Shown here in pieces: positions 20,803 through 30,699 of a stretch of DNA of 64,000 nt. A program made the position numbers and the translations under genes. The DNA is from Phycomyces blakesleeanus NRRL 1555(-) (Eukaryota > Mucoromycota > Mucoromycetes > Mucorales > Phycomycetaceae), in contig NW_017265144.1 in assembly GCF_001638985.1 (NCBI RefSeq), positions 620,001 to 684,000 on the forward strand. The letters are read 5' to 3'. The first letter of the stretch is position 1, and the number at the start of each line of letters is the position of its first letter. A model generated the notes under the pieces. That model had not been told where the DNA came from. It did no database searches and saw nothing but the letters and a program-made list of their open reading frames with translations.

Positions 20803-21290
20803 AAAACAGTTGGTGTTGACAGACCAAAATTTCAAAGAAAAGGGCAAAAAAAGGTCAATTTTTTAATCGACTCTAAATAACTAGTATTCTTCAAGTGTCA
20901 TTTTGGTTGAAAAGAAGAGCATGTATTTGATGAAAACTGTGTGCTAGGGAGCAAAATCTAGAATAATTTACAATAAAAGATTCCCAGTTAATGATAGAGA
21001 CGGCATTATAAGCACAATTTTGAACAATTGTTTTTTTTAAAAAAAGGTGCGGACAGTCATAAATTAGTCTGATTAACCAAGTTGATCCTGAACTTGTTTT
21101 ATCCTTTTTTTGCCCTTTTTTTTGAACTTTTGATCTGTCTTCACCAACTGTTTTCAAATACTAGTGTAGCGTATCAGTACAATTTATTGAAAAGAAAAAT
21201 GCTACTATTTCAAACGATTTTTTGAACATCATTTCCCAAAAAGCATTTAAATAACAAAAAAACTGAATTTGAATGCTACTGCTACAGATG
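20803..21290 (+). repeat. palindromic element copy 3, core plus truncated right arm
   Basis: Core (20803-21150) in the same orientation as copy 1. Only about 55 bases of the right arm follow (TAGTGTAGCGTATCAGTACA, GAAAAGAAAAATGCTACT), then the sequence jumps to the right flank (TTTTTTGAACATCATTTCCC ~ 7975-8050). The right arm was either deleted here or never present. Confidence 0.65.
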
Positions 21291-22069
21291 TTATATTCTA
21301 AACATAAAATATCGAATAATAAAATCTGTCACAAGTCATTTGGGGCGTAGTAAGTGACATGAAATAAAGGGTTACAAAGCTTCAAGGAGAAAGCAAGAGG
21401 ATACTAGTGATATATGCTTTATACAGATAATGTCGATGTATCGGTTTTAAAACGGAATTATGATAAAAAGAGTAAGCCTTTACTTTAACGTAGGTAGAAC
21501 TTAATAACCTTTATCATACAGGTGTAAAAACCAACTATATTTGAAGACCATAGCTTTTACAGTCGAATTCACTAAAGAAATTCCTGTTTATCGCCGTCGT
21601 CTTTGAAACAGAAATATAGTAGCTACTTTAAACTTCCGGAATGTCGTTTTCAGCTTGGTATGAAAGCTGCGAAAAACTATAATGTTTTTTGAAGTTTGAG
21701 CAATCCTTCCCTCGACAGACTACAAAAAGAAAAGGGAAAGTCTCCTCCAGTTTGCAGTACCAGACCTAAGGAGAAAGTGAAGCTAATAAATTTGCTGTAG
21801 TTACTGCTGAAATAAACCGTTATACACTGTAAGTGTCAGAAAAAAATTGATATTTGTTTTTCTATGATTTGTTTTTGTTTAAAAGTTATTATTTTTTTAT
21901 GTGCGAAGCATTAGTGAAAATTGTGTACATAGATACATTAGAATTATGTATAAAAAAGATAGTCAAAAAAATCAGCGCATTGACCATTACTTACAGGAAC
22001 TTCCCCAAGCCACTGAGCGGAAGAAGGAAGAGAGGCCTGGTAAAGGTCAATGACATCTTTAACTAGATC
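21291..22069. other. intergenic, upstream of the NDUFAF2-like gene
   Basis: No supported gene. The open frame 21854-22066 ends just before the NDUFAF2-like start and reads through its likely 5' leader. It shows no domain. Confidence 0.45.
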
Positions 22070-22817
22070 ATGTCACGACCAGCATCGTCTTTCCTTCAGC
22101 GTTTCTCTGAAGTATACAAAACAGTCAGGTTTCCATGGAAGAAGCACGCTCTAGTAGGCAAAGACCTCGAAGGCAACGAGTACTGGGAAATGCCCAATCC
22201 ACTAGGTACATTACATCATTAAACACCATTCAACATGCACTCAGATCTTACTATGCGCATAGGTGGTCGCGTTAAGCGTTGGGTGCAGATGAAGGACCAC
22301 GATGACATGACCTTGCTGGAACAGTCGCATTTACCAGGTAACGTAATGGCCTATTTATTTTACATTCTTGCCAACTTATTCTCTTGTAGTACAATGGCAT
22401 GCCTGGTTGCGCCATACTCGACCTACTCCTCCAAGTATTCAAGAATTAGTAATGGAAGAGAGAAGAAAGGCAATTGTCCAAGGAAGGGCCAAGAAATTAG
22501 ATGATGCTTGGGCAGAGGTCGGTGATTTATCGGTTTACTCATAGAGATACTGACTATCAAAATATAGCGTAAGCTTCAGATTGAACGAGAAGAGGCCGCA
22601 GAACCTGCCAAAATGATCGAAAGAGGATCTCCGCCAGAAGATGCCTCAGGTAAGTTTTAACATATATATATATACCCTAAGAGTAGTAGGTAATGTATGA
22701 TTGTTGGTGATTGTAGTTGAAGATGCATCTTCCACCAAAAAAACCTCTCGCCCGACCGGACAGGGAGATACATTTGTACCCGGAGAATGGCAACCCAACG
22801 CACCAAGAAGACGATAA
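22070..22817 (+). CDS. NDUFAF2: NDUFAF2/NDUFA12-family complex I assembly factor (5 exons)
   Basis: Exons by splice sites: 22070-22205, 22245-22337, 22390-22517, 22568-22649 and 22717-22817 (540 nt, 179 residues, all phases consistent). Landmarks of the B17.2-like family are present: HALVGKDLEGNEYWEMPNP near residue 26, RRVK-type basic patch (GGRVKRWVQM), the invariant QWHAWLRHTRPTPPSIQEL block where the human protein has WEAWIRRTRKTPP, a charged helix, and the C-terminal GDTFVPGEWQP, equivalent to the human GKTFQPGSW. The family acts in mitochondrial NADH:ubiquinone oxidoreductase assembly. Length is close to the human factor (169). No strong N-terminal presequence is visible. All introns are short (39-67 bases). 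Confidence 0.88.
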
Positions 22818-24328
22818 TAGCACTGTCTCCGTTGAATTTCGATAGTTTTTGTATAGAATTCTGGGTTATTCTAAACTATTTAGATGTTTTCATTGTTTGT
22901 TTTTTATACATAAAAAGTTTAAATCTTGTACATATGTCTAGTCGTAATGAGATGTGAGAGTCAATAAAACGATAAATGAGTACCAAGAGCATGATAAAAC
23001 TGATAAAAAGAAATAACGCAAACACTTTTACTAAAAATGCGAAACACTATTTGTATGTGCTTTATAAAAAAGAAAAGAAAAGGAAGATAATGACAGTAGA
23101 AAATATGTTTATTTCTCAAGCGAATACCTTTTTAAATAGTACCATTCTTTATAATTCTTTAAATTTATTATCTTATATATGTAAGCTGGACCATACAGTG
23201 CCATTTCTTTACTCCTTTCTCTTACAATGTGACAGTAGATCAAGCTGTTTGGTTCAAGGAAAAAGAATGCTTTATTGTTAACCCTTATTTTCTTTATATT
23301 TTATAAAAATTAATAAAAGTTAGAACTTAATACTCTATTAGCACGTTTCTTCTAAAGCATACCTGATGTTTGATATTTAAAGGCTAGAGCCGAACCTAGC
23401 AAACATGAACCTTCTTTCGTAAATTTTCAGAGTCCAATACGCTAAATTACCTTAATTGAGACCAGCTTTCGTAGAAAGCCTTTGCTTTGTCTCCAAGCGG
23501 CTCCCTTCAGTTCCACAGTTAGGCCGAAACCCAATAGAAACTGATATTGGTTGTATAAGGCTATAGTCTATGAACAATTGATGTTGAGACACATTTTCAG
23601 AAACACCGCAATTTCATGTTCTATATTCAGAGCTACCTTCTTTGTCATTACTTGATATTAGACCTATTTTTATTTCGGAATAATAATGCTTATTCCTATT
23701 TTTTTGTGGTAATTGGCCTAACTCAGATCTCCCCGTTGGTAGCTGTTCGCAAAGCCTTTTCCCAAGAATTCCTGTGTTCAGATCAACTTCACTTTTAAGA
23801 CGTTAAGCAATCCTAATTTATGGGTACTGATTTGATACGCTTGAATTTTGCAGCCAGTAATAGTATATAGATTTTCTTCCCCCCAATGGTACATGTGAAT
23901 AGAGCCTTTTCTTCCAGGAATATACAAGCCATATACCTTACAGATCTCTACAAAAGTTGAAGAAATATGTTTCTGACTCTACAGAATAATATATATATAA
24001 GATATAGTTTTTATGCCTTTTTAAAGCCCTTCTCTTTTAAATCACACACGATTATATATATTATTTGTAATGTATTATACATTATAAGTTCTTGTTTTAA
24101 AAATGCTTATATCGTTAATACTAGCCGCTGCTACTATTATTTTCATATTGATAACTTGACAGCTAAGAATTAGATACTTTGTTATTGAGACTTTGTGCCT
24201 TGGATTATTACTGTACTCATAAATTGCTTATTACTTGTCTTACTAAGATAAGAATAAAATTTAAAGCATATTATTTGTGCAAGTTCTTTTTGTTTTACTT
24301 CATATTTTAACAAAGCCTACTGTATAGC
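22818..24328. other. intergenic, no gene seen
   Basis: 3' flank of the NDUFAF2-like gene (AATAAA-like TCAATAAAACGATAAATG at about 22961) followed by AT-rich DNA. Short frames at 22976-23281, 23616-23798 and 23967-24173 carry no recognisable domain. From about 24130 the sequence is the conserved 3' flank of the next F-box pseudogene. Confidence 0.45.
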
Positions 24329-26140
24329 CTATTCTTTATACGGATCATCGTCTGCTTCGCATACAACAGGACGGTCTTTAATTTTGCCAAATCTCCATTC
24401 GACGTATCCTTTATAAAGTTTGTGCTTCCAGTCAAGTCCTGGATAGTCTAAATTATAGAAGATATCATGGCTTAAAGTTGAGCGTGCTTTGCTGGACTGA
24501 AAGTCTTGGTAGTATTCAAGTGCGATATCGGCTTCTTTCTTTGGAAGTATTAAAGTATCCACGCGGGGTAAAGTGTTATATCCAATCCGCCAATATGTAT
24601 AGAACCAGCCAGTGCCGTGACTTGAATTTACAAGAGACTTTGTATCCACATCCTTTTTTTCTTTTTCATTCTTTTTGTCTGATAGTGGAATGTCCTTTAA
24701 CCAAGACAGGAGTGTCAGGCCAATATTTTTATCGTCTCTAATCTCTTCGTATGATGTGGCGTATTGAACCTGGCCGATGTTCAGAGTCTTTAAGGAAATA
24801 TGTGACATATCGAATAACAAACACCCGGTTTTTTCACAAATAGATCCAATGATGCGCAGAGTATACAAAGTAATTTGCTCCAAGCTTCTACACCTGAGAG
24901 AGACATGATTGAATACTTCAGCCGCTACAGAGCATTTATTTAACGTCAGAATTCGCAATCCATGTTGCTGCTGCTGCTCTGGCTCCTCGGCTGTTGTGCC
25001 TTGACTAAGGAACAACCTTGCACCAGAGAATTCCAGTTGCTTGAGAGCCACACATTTGTCCAGTAGATTATCTAAATTAAGACAGAAACTGCTGCCACTG
25101 ATGTATAGATTCGTCAAAAACGGACAGTAAGAGGACATTTCTTGAATCGTATATTGATTCCTCTGGCTATATGTAAACCCTGTAAGTGAAAGGCTTTCGA
25201 GTGTTCCAGAAAAGGATTCTAAGATTCTGCTAACATCCATTGGGTGCGAACAGTCTATTTCACGATCAGTCGTTGCATCTAACGTCAAATGCTTAAGTGG
25301 AATTCTTAATGCACACAACAATTCCTATAGAATAAAGTCAGAAAACTCGAAATATCTGTTGGTTTTGAGGTTGAAGGTTTCCAGGTGTCGGAATGCGTTT
25401 TCATTGGAGTGAAAAAGAGATATGATCTTTTTCCTCTCACCTGAAGTTATAGTGTCACCACGTATACCCTTGGCTTCTAGCTTTAGGGAACGCAAGTTTG
25501 GATATTTGTATCCAAAATAATACAGCCACCAAGGGTTCCACTCATTCACATTTTCATTTTCACTTTCAATTTCGTCGTCGTAGTCGTCATCTTCGTTTTC
25601 CTCTTCCTCTTCTTCGCGCCCATCGTCGTGCATTTTCGAATTTATATCTAGGGATGTCACTGAAAGCGCCGGTATTGTATTTGGAACTGTGTTTAATTTA
25701 TTCGGAAAGTCAAAACTAAGGTATATTTCAGCCTTTAGAGAGGATAGGTTTTGCAAGTTTCGGTGCATTTTGTCAAAGTCATTAACCGTAAGCTCTATGC
25801 GATAACCACGATCGCGATAACGTATTTCTAATTCCTTGAGCGAGCTGCATGTATTTATAAACTGAAGTACGTTTTTCTCTGGTTGTATTTCATCAGTGTC
25901 GCCGTAAGTTATATTCAAGCTTTCCAGAGATTTCCATATTTTATCTGATGCTGATATCGCTGCCTGAATGTCATTATACGTTATACTCTCTAGGTCTAGG
26001 CGCTTCAAGTTTGGCAGATATCTGAACAAATCAGAATATTGGATATATGGTGCTTTTGGTCCATAGCAATGCATACTTATGCATAGATTGTGAACCGCAA
26101 GGGGTAATGATGTAGATAAGTTTTGGCAATTGGCGATAGT
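24329..26140 (-). pseudogene. F-box/LRR family pseudogene, 5' end replaced by a Tc1/mariner insertion
   Basis: Two open segments (25325-26074 and 24329-25324) lie in one frame, separated only by TAG at 25325-25327, where every intact paralog has TGG (sequence FIL-stop-ELLCALR versus LILWELLCALR). Upstream, comparison with the copy at 30700-32669 shows a 29-base deletion after QLPKLI (about 26114) that shifts the frame. At about 26141 coding homology ends at the terminal inverted repeat of a Tc1-like transposon; the F-box and start codon are absent. The rest is well preserved: LPNLKRLDLE, LYYFGYKYPNLRSLKLEA, a long acidic EEEEENEDDDYDDE insert, and the C-terminal YKGYVEWRFGKIK. Closely related to 30700-32669. 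Confidence 0.85.
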
Positions 26141-26142
26141 TA

Positions 26143-27491
26143 TACACTCCCAAAACTGAAATCACCGACAAAATCTTTGATTTCTACCCCCGAATAAACC
26201 ATACATCAACTTCATTATGCTATATCTTCTCAAGAAGTTGACAAAATAAAACCAAACATTGTGTTGTTATAGAGAAATGTATATATATTATAGAATAAAA
26301 ATAAAAAAATGAGGTTTAATATACGGTATGATCACCACGAGCTTTTATGACTGCTTTAACTCTGTCAGGCATACTTGCCACAAGAGTTTGCAGAACTCCA
26401 GGGTCAAGCAACTCCCATTCCTGAAGAATACAGGCCTTCAGCTCTTGCACATTGTTAATAGAGGCCTTTCTCTCTTGAACCTTGGCCTTTAGGGCATGCC
26501 AGACATGCTCAATTGGGTTCAAATCTGGACTTTGCGACGGCCAGTAGTCAAATCGTTTAATCTCCCAACGGTTTTTCCACCACGTCGTGTAGGACCCAGT
26601 ATGACAGCTAGCACCATCTTCTTGGAATGTGAACATGGTGTCATGTTCTTCATTCAATTGTTTGTACCAGGGATTGAAGTCCTTAGACAGACAATTGACG
26701 TATGCATCTTGGTCTACAGATCCTTCGATAAACGATAATGGCCCAATGCCACCAGCCCAGAAACAACCCCATACCATCACGGAACCTTTTCCATACTTTT
26801 CTGTTGTTAGTGTATGGCGTTCCTGGTGCCTCTCCCCTCGTTTACGAATTACGGATGGGTCAGAATCATTGCCTTTCACCATGAACCTCGACTCATCTGA
26901 CCACACCACTCTGCTCCAGTCTTCGATGCTAAAACTGGCCCTAGCTCTAGCCCAACGCAACCGATTCTTTTTCTGATCACGGGTTAACTTTGGTTTAGAT
27001 ACAGGGGTGTAAGAACCGAAGCCTTTTGCTCGTAGGTATCGGATAACTGTCTGTCTACAGACAATAACGCCAGCAGCTCCCAAATTTGCCTGGTGGTATC
27101 CATAACTCTCAAAAGGATTACGTCTCACACTCAAACAAAGACTTGTAACGTCTGTTGCACGAAGTTTCTTTGGTCTCCCAGGTCTGGTCTTTGCCTTGGC
27201 TGTTCCAGTAGTCTCCCAGTGCTTTATTGTATCGAAAACTGTAGTTCTAGGAATTTTCATACGGTTTGCGATGTCAGTTGGAGTATGATCGGCTTTTGAG
27301 AGCCAAACAATGCCTCTACGCTCAAAATCTGACAGCTCGCGTCTGAATGGAGTAGTTTTAATTCTTTTATTACTTTTCGACATTGGTGGTTAAGTTTAGG
27401 TAAAGGTGTGAGGAAGAGAAAGGTAAAGAATGTTATAAAAAAAGCAGCATGAAAAATGTGGTTCATCGATGATTTTTATTGTCGGAGTGTA
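26143..27491 (-). mobile_element. Tc1/mariner transposon
   Basis: Ends are inverted (TACACTCC ... GGAGTGTA), with similarity extending imperfectly about 30 bases inward (CACCGACAAAA versus complement ATCGATGAACC region), flanked by TA on both sides, the standard target duplication for this superfamily. Length is about 1.35 kb with one transposase frame. The element sits between the body of the F-box pseudogene and its conserved upstream block at 27566. The exact end could be two bases further in, since the flank reads TATA. Confidence 0.8.
26316..27383 (-). CDS. Tc1/mariner transposase, intact
   Basis: 355 residues, no interruption. N-terminal paired-like DNA-binding region: helix-turn-helix at about residues 15-55 (RGIVWLSKADHTPTDIANRM), GRPKK linker at about 68, second helix-turn-helix around 80-120. 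DDE catalytic core: WSDESRF at about 164, FQEDGASCHTG at about 253, SPDLNPIEHVWHALK at about 283-297. Spacing between the second Asp and the Glu counts as 35 residues, one more than the usual DD34E. Size fits the Tc1 family (about 340). An intact frame inside damaged host genes suggests a comparatively recent arrival. It would cut and paste the element at TA sites. Confidence 0.92.
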   Translation of the reverse strand: MSKSNKRIKTTPFRRELSDFERRGIVWLSKADHTPTDIANRMKIPRTTVFDTIKHWETTGTAKAKTRPGRPKKLRATDVTSLCLSVRRNPFESYGYHQANLGAAGVIVCRQTVIRYLRAKGFGSYTPVSKPKLTRDQKKNRLRWARARASFSIEDWSRVVWSDESRFMVKGNDSDPSVIRKRGERHQERHTLTTEKYGKGSVMVWGCFWAGGIGPLSFIEGSVDQDAYVNCLSKDFNPWYKQLNEEHDTMFTFQEDGASCHTGSYTTWWKNRWEIKRFDYWPSQSPDLNPIEHVWHALKAKVQERKASINNVQELKACILQEWELLDPGVLQTLVASMPDRVKAVIKARGDHTVY

Positions 27492-27493
27492 TA

Positions 27494-27916
27494 AATGTCA
27501 ATAAAATTAAAATAAACAGTCATACAAAAAAATTATACTGTGTCAAACTGATATTGTAAGTTACAAATCCAGTTACATTTGAACCACTGCGACAGCAAAA
27601 ATAATAATACAAGATAAAAGTAAATCTTACTTGTATAAAAGTGCTGTAATATTACATGCTACTGCTATTAATATTATACTGATAACTTAACAGTTGAGAA
27701 TTAGATATCTTTCTACTGTGACTTTGTGCCTTGGTTTATGGCTTTACTCATCAACTGTTTATGTCTTGTCTTAGTACGTTCAGAATAAAACTTTACATTA
27801 TATTATGTATGTAAATTTGGTTTTTCTTTACTCTACTTTACTTTACTTAATTTTCATTTTATATTTTATTTTATTTTTCGAAAAAAAAAGTTTATTATAC
27901 AGCATATTTCTTAAAA
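27494..27916. promoter_or_regulatory. orphaned upstream block of the disrupted F-box copy, then 3' flank of the next gene
   Basis: 27492-27600 matches the DNA just upstream of the paralog at 30700-32669 (ATGTCAATAAAATTAAAATA ~ 32735; CCAGTTACATTTGAACCACT ~ 32815), so it is the promoter side of the pseudogene now separated from its body by the transposon. 27640-27916 is the conserved 3' flank of gene 27917-29854. Confidence 0.55.
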
Positions 27917-29854
27917 CTAGATATCGTCTGGTCCACATATGAAAGGACCAGATTCAATATTTCCAAAATTCCATTTGCCATATCCTTTGTGAAGTTCATA
28001 TGTCCTATATTTAAGTTGTTGCTCTCTAACACGCGAATTTTTATCCATTAAAGTCGAGATGATCTTATTTAACTGAAAGTCTTGATAGTATTCAAGTGCA
28101 ATATCGACTTCATCCTCTAAAAGTTCTTTAGTTTCTAGGGCGGATTTCTGAAAAGCTGTACGGTACGAATATGTGAAGAGCCACATAATATCATGATGTT
28201 CTACCGTTGGGTATTTTGAACCAATTCTTGCTTTATCTTTTCCGCTTTTTCCCTTTGATAACGGAGTGTCGTTTAGTTGAGACAGGAGTGTCAAACAAAT
28301 ATAATCGGCATACATTTCTTGGTTTGATACGCTGTATTGAAGCTGACCGATTTTCAGGGTTTTCAAGAAAGTATGTGACATGTCGAGTAGCAAACACCCG
28401 GTTTTCTCACAAAGGGATCCTTTGACTAGAACAGTGTCCAAAGTCATATGCTTCAAGCTTTGACACCTGAAAGAGAGGTAATTAAATACTTCAGCAGCTA
28501 GAGAGCATTTATGTAAAATTAAAATCTGCAGTCCATGCTGATAATACTGTTCCTGTTTCTGCTGCGCTGACTCCTCGATTGTCGTTTTTTGATTAAGGAC
28601 CAAATCTCCACCACAGAATTTCAGTTGCTTGAGGGCCACACATCTGTCAAACAGATTACCCAGGTTAAGAGAGAGTTCTTCGCTACTGATGCAAAGATTT
28701 GTCAAAAGCGGATAGTAAGAGGATAGCTCGAGAATCGAATATCGGTCCTTCTCGTTATATGTAAACCCTGTAAGCGAGAGACTCTTGAGTGTTTCAGAAA
28801 ATGATTCTAGAATTCTGTTGATATCCATTGGATTTGAGTCGTCTACTTCATTGTTATATGTTGCATCCAACGTCAAGCTTTTAAGAGGAACTTTTAATGC
28901 ACAAAATAGTTCCCATAAAACAAAGTCGGCAATCCTAAAATAGCTGTCGCATGTGAAGCTAAATGTTTTCAGGTGTTGAAATGCGTTTGGATTGGACTGG
29001 AAAAGAGATATAATTGTTTGCCTCTGGTCCAAATCTATCTCGTCACCACATATGCTCGTAGCCTCTAGCCTTAGAGATCGCAAGTTCGGATACTTGTATC
29101 CAAAATAGTACAGCCACAAAGGATTCCATTCATTCCAATTTCTACTAAATTCACCATCGTGGTTTTCGTATTGTTTCGAATTTATATCTAGGGCCGTGAC
29201 AGCAAACGCAGGCGTCGTATTTGGAATTGTGTCCAGTGTATACAAAAAGTCACAGCTAAGATATATTTCAGCCTTAATTGACGATAGGTTTTGCAAGTTT
29301 AGGTGCATGTTGTCAAAGTCATCCACACTAAGCTCCATGTAAAAACCCAGCCCACGCTCATGTATCTCCAATTTCTGGAGCATGCTGCACGCATTTATAA
29401 ATTCAAATATGGTTTTTTCTGGTAGCATTTCTGTATCTGCACTGTATTTTACTTTCAAACTTTCTAGAGTCTTCCATACTTTGTCTGATCTTGTTATTTC
29501 CGTGTAAATTTCTCTGTAGTTTCTATTGCCTAAATCCAAGCGCTTCAGATTTGGCAGGTATTTGAATAATTCAGAAAACTCTATATCTGGAAATTCTGAC
29601 CGATAGCTAGAAGTACATGTGCGTAAACTTTTAACGAAAAGAGAGCATGGTGTAGATACATCTTGGGAGGCTATGATAGTCTCAATAATTTTTTTCAAGC
29701 GTCGATAGGTATAAATCGGCATGTTTCTCCACAGAGCATCTTGAAACGGGTATCTCCATCCCTTGCACGTAAGAGCACAAGACAGCCTGTCCGTTGTTGA
29801 TAGGTTATCCCCGATTTGCGTAAGAACTTCATATGGCAGTTCTAACACTCCCAT
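27917..29854 (-). CDS. F-box protein with leucine-rich-repeat-like body (intact copy 3)
   Basis: 645 residues from ATG 29854. F-box at residues 4-45 (LELPYEVLTQIGDNLSTTD, CALTCKGWRYPFQDALW). The body carries LPNLKRLDLGN, LWLYYFGYKYPNLRSLRLEA, NPNAFQHLKTF, LWELFCALKVPLKSLTLDA, LLDMSHTFLKTLKIGQLQY and C-terminal YELHKGYGKWNFGNI. A predicted SCF substrate adaptor; substrate unknown. The frame is open upstream to ATG 29950, adding a hydrophobic 32-residue lead as in copy 1, but the F-box start is preferred. Neighbours on both sides are nonsense-damaged relatives, making this the only apparently working copy between 17.4 and 33 kb. Confidence 0.87.
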   Translation of the reverse strand: MGVLELPYEVLTQIGDNLSTTDRLSCALTCKGWRYPFQDALWRNMPIYTYRRLKKIIETIIASQDVSTPCSLFVKSLRTCTSSYRSEFPDIEFSELFKYLPNLKRLDLGNRNYREIYTEITRSDKVWKTLESLKVKYSADTEMLPEKTIFEFINACSMLQKLEIHERGLGFYMELSVDDFDNMHLNLQNLSSIKAEIYLSCDFLYTLDTIPNTTPAFAVTALDINSKQYENHDGEFSRNWNEWNPLWLYYFGYKYPNLRSLRLEATSICGDEIDLDQRQTIISLFQSNPNAFQHLKTFSFTCDSYFRIADFVLWELFCALKVPLKSLTLDATYNNEVDDSNPMDINRILESFSETLKSLSLTGFTYNEKDRYSILELSSYYPLLTNLCISSEELSLNLGNLFDRCVALKQLKFCGGDLVLNQKTTIEESAQQKQEQYYQHGLQILILHKCSLAAEVFNYLSFRCQSLKHMTLDTVLVKGSLCEKTGCLLLDMSHTFLKTLKIGQLQYSVSNQEMYADYICLTLLSQLNDTPLSKGKSGKDKARIGSKYPTVEHHDIMWLFTYSYRTAFQKSALETKELLEDEVDIALEYYQDFQLNKIISTLMDKNSRVREQQLKYRTYELHKGYGKWNFGNIESGPFICGPDDI

Positions 29855-29997
29855 AGTAATATTTATATAGAAATAAAGAGAAAGAGAAAAAGAGAGAAAG
29901 TGAAAAGGATGAAAAATGAATATGTTAATATATATATATATGTCAATCAAATTGAAATAGAAGGATTAAAAAATCATTGCGGTAAGCTGATAATGAG

Positions 29998-30057
29998 AGT
30001 TATAAATATGGTTACATTTGCATCATTGAGGTAACCATAAAGATGTACAAGGCGCAG
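29998..30057 (-). promoter_or_regulatory. conserved upstream block of the F-box cluster (copy at gene 27917-29854)
   Basis: GGTTACATTTGCATCATTGA, then GGTAACCATAAAGATGTACA and AGGCGCAG, nearly identical to 4260-4316, about 145-200 bases upstream of ATG 29854. More distal similarity to the other copies continues around 30240-30390 (GGACAAAAG, TTTCCAAGTGCGACAACAGA). Confidence 0.55.
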
Positions 30058-30699
30058 TTAGGCTTTTGCACACATATAACATATGATACGAAAGACCTTT
30101 ATTATATGAGTGGTTTCAAAAGAACATGTTCATTTATAAATGTCTTTGATATAAAATAGTTATATTCAGCTCAAGTTGTTGTATTGTTTTTACTTTTTCA
30201 CTTTAATAAAAGAATTGCACTATAAATCATATAGGAAACCAACATATTACTCATTTGACTTTTGTAACACACTGTGCTTTTTTAAGGGAGGACAAAAGAA
30301 GAAGGAGCCTTACTAGAAAAAGTAGAAAGGAATAGCAGACAGACAGAAGCAATAAGATTTCCAAGTGCGACAACAGATGTCTATTTTTTTTTCATCAGAA
30401 GACTAATGATCACAGAGAATATGAAGATTGCAGAAGAAAAGCAAATAAATAAGAGTCATGAACAATCATTTTTAAAAATCTAGTACAGTACAGAGCAGCT
30501 ATCCTTTTATTCTCATATTGATAGCTTGACAGCTGAAGACTAGATATTTTGCTATTGAGACTTTGTGCTTTGCTTTATGACCTTACTTATCCATCGTTTA
30601 TTACTTGTTTTACTACGATTATAATAATATTTAAGGTATACTATTTGTGCAAGCTCTTTTTGTTTTACTTCATTTCTTTAAAAGAGCTTACTGGACAGC
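30058..30699. other. distal upstream region and 3' flank of the next F-box pseudogene
   Basis: No gene. 30240-30400 resembles the distal upstream regions at 4330-4470 and 33050-33200. 30500-30699 is the conserved 3' flank (CTATTGAGACTTTGTGCTTT, then CTTACTGGACAGCCTATTCC). Confidence 0.5.

Noticed and set aside
26496..26976. Plus-strand frames opposite the Tc1 transposase
   Set aside because: Shadows of an intact, motif-bearing gene on the other strand.
27257..27466. Minus-strand frame overlapping the transposase start
   Set aside because: Lies in another frame over the N-terminal coding region and transposon end; no domain.
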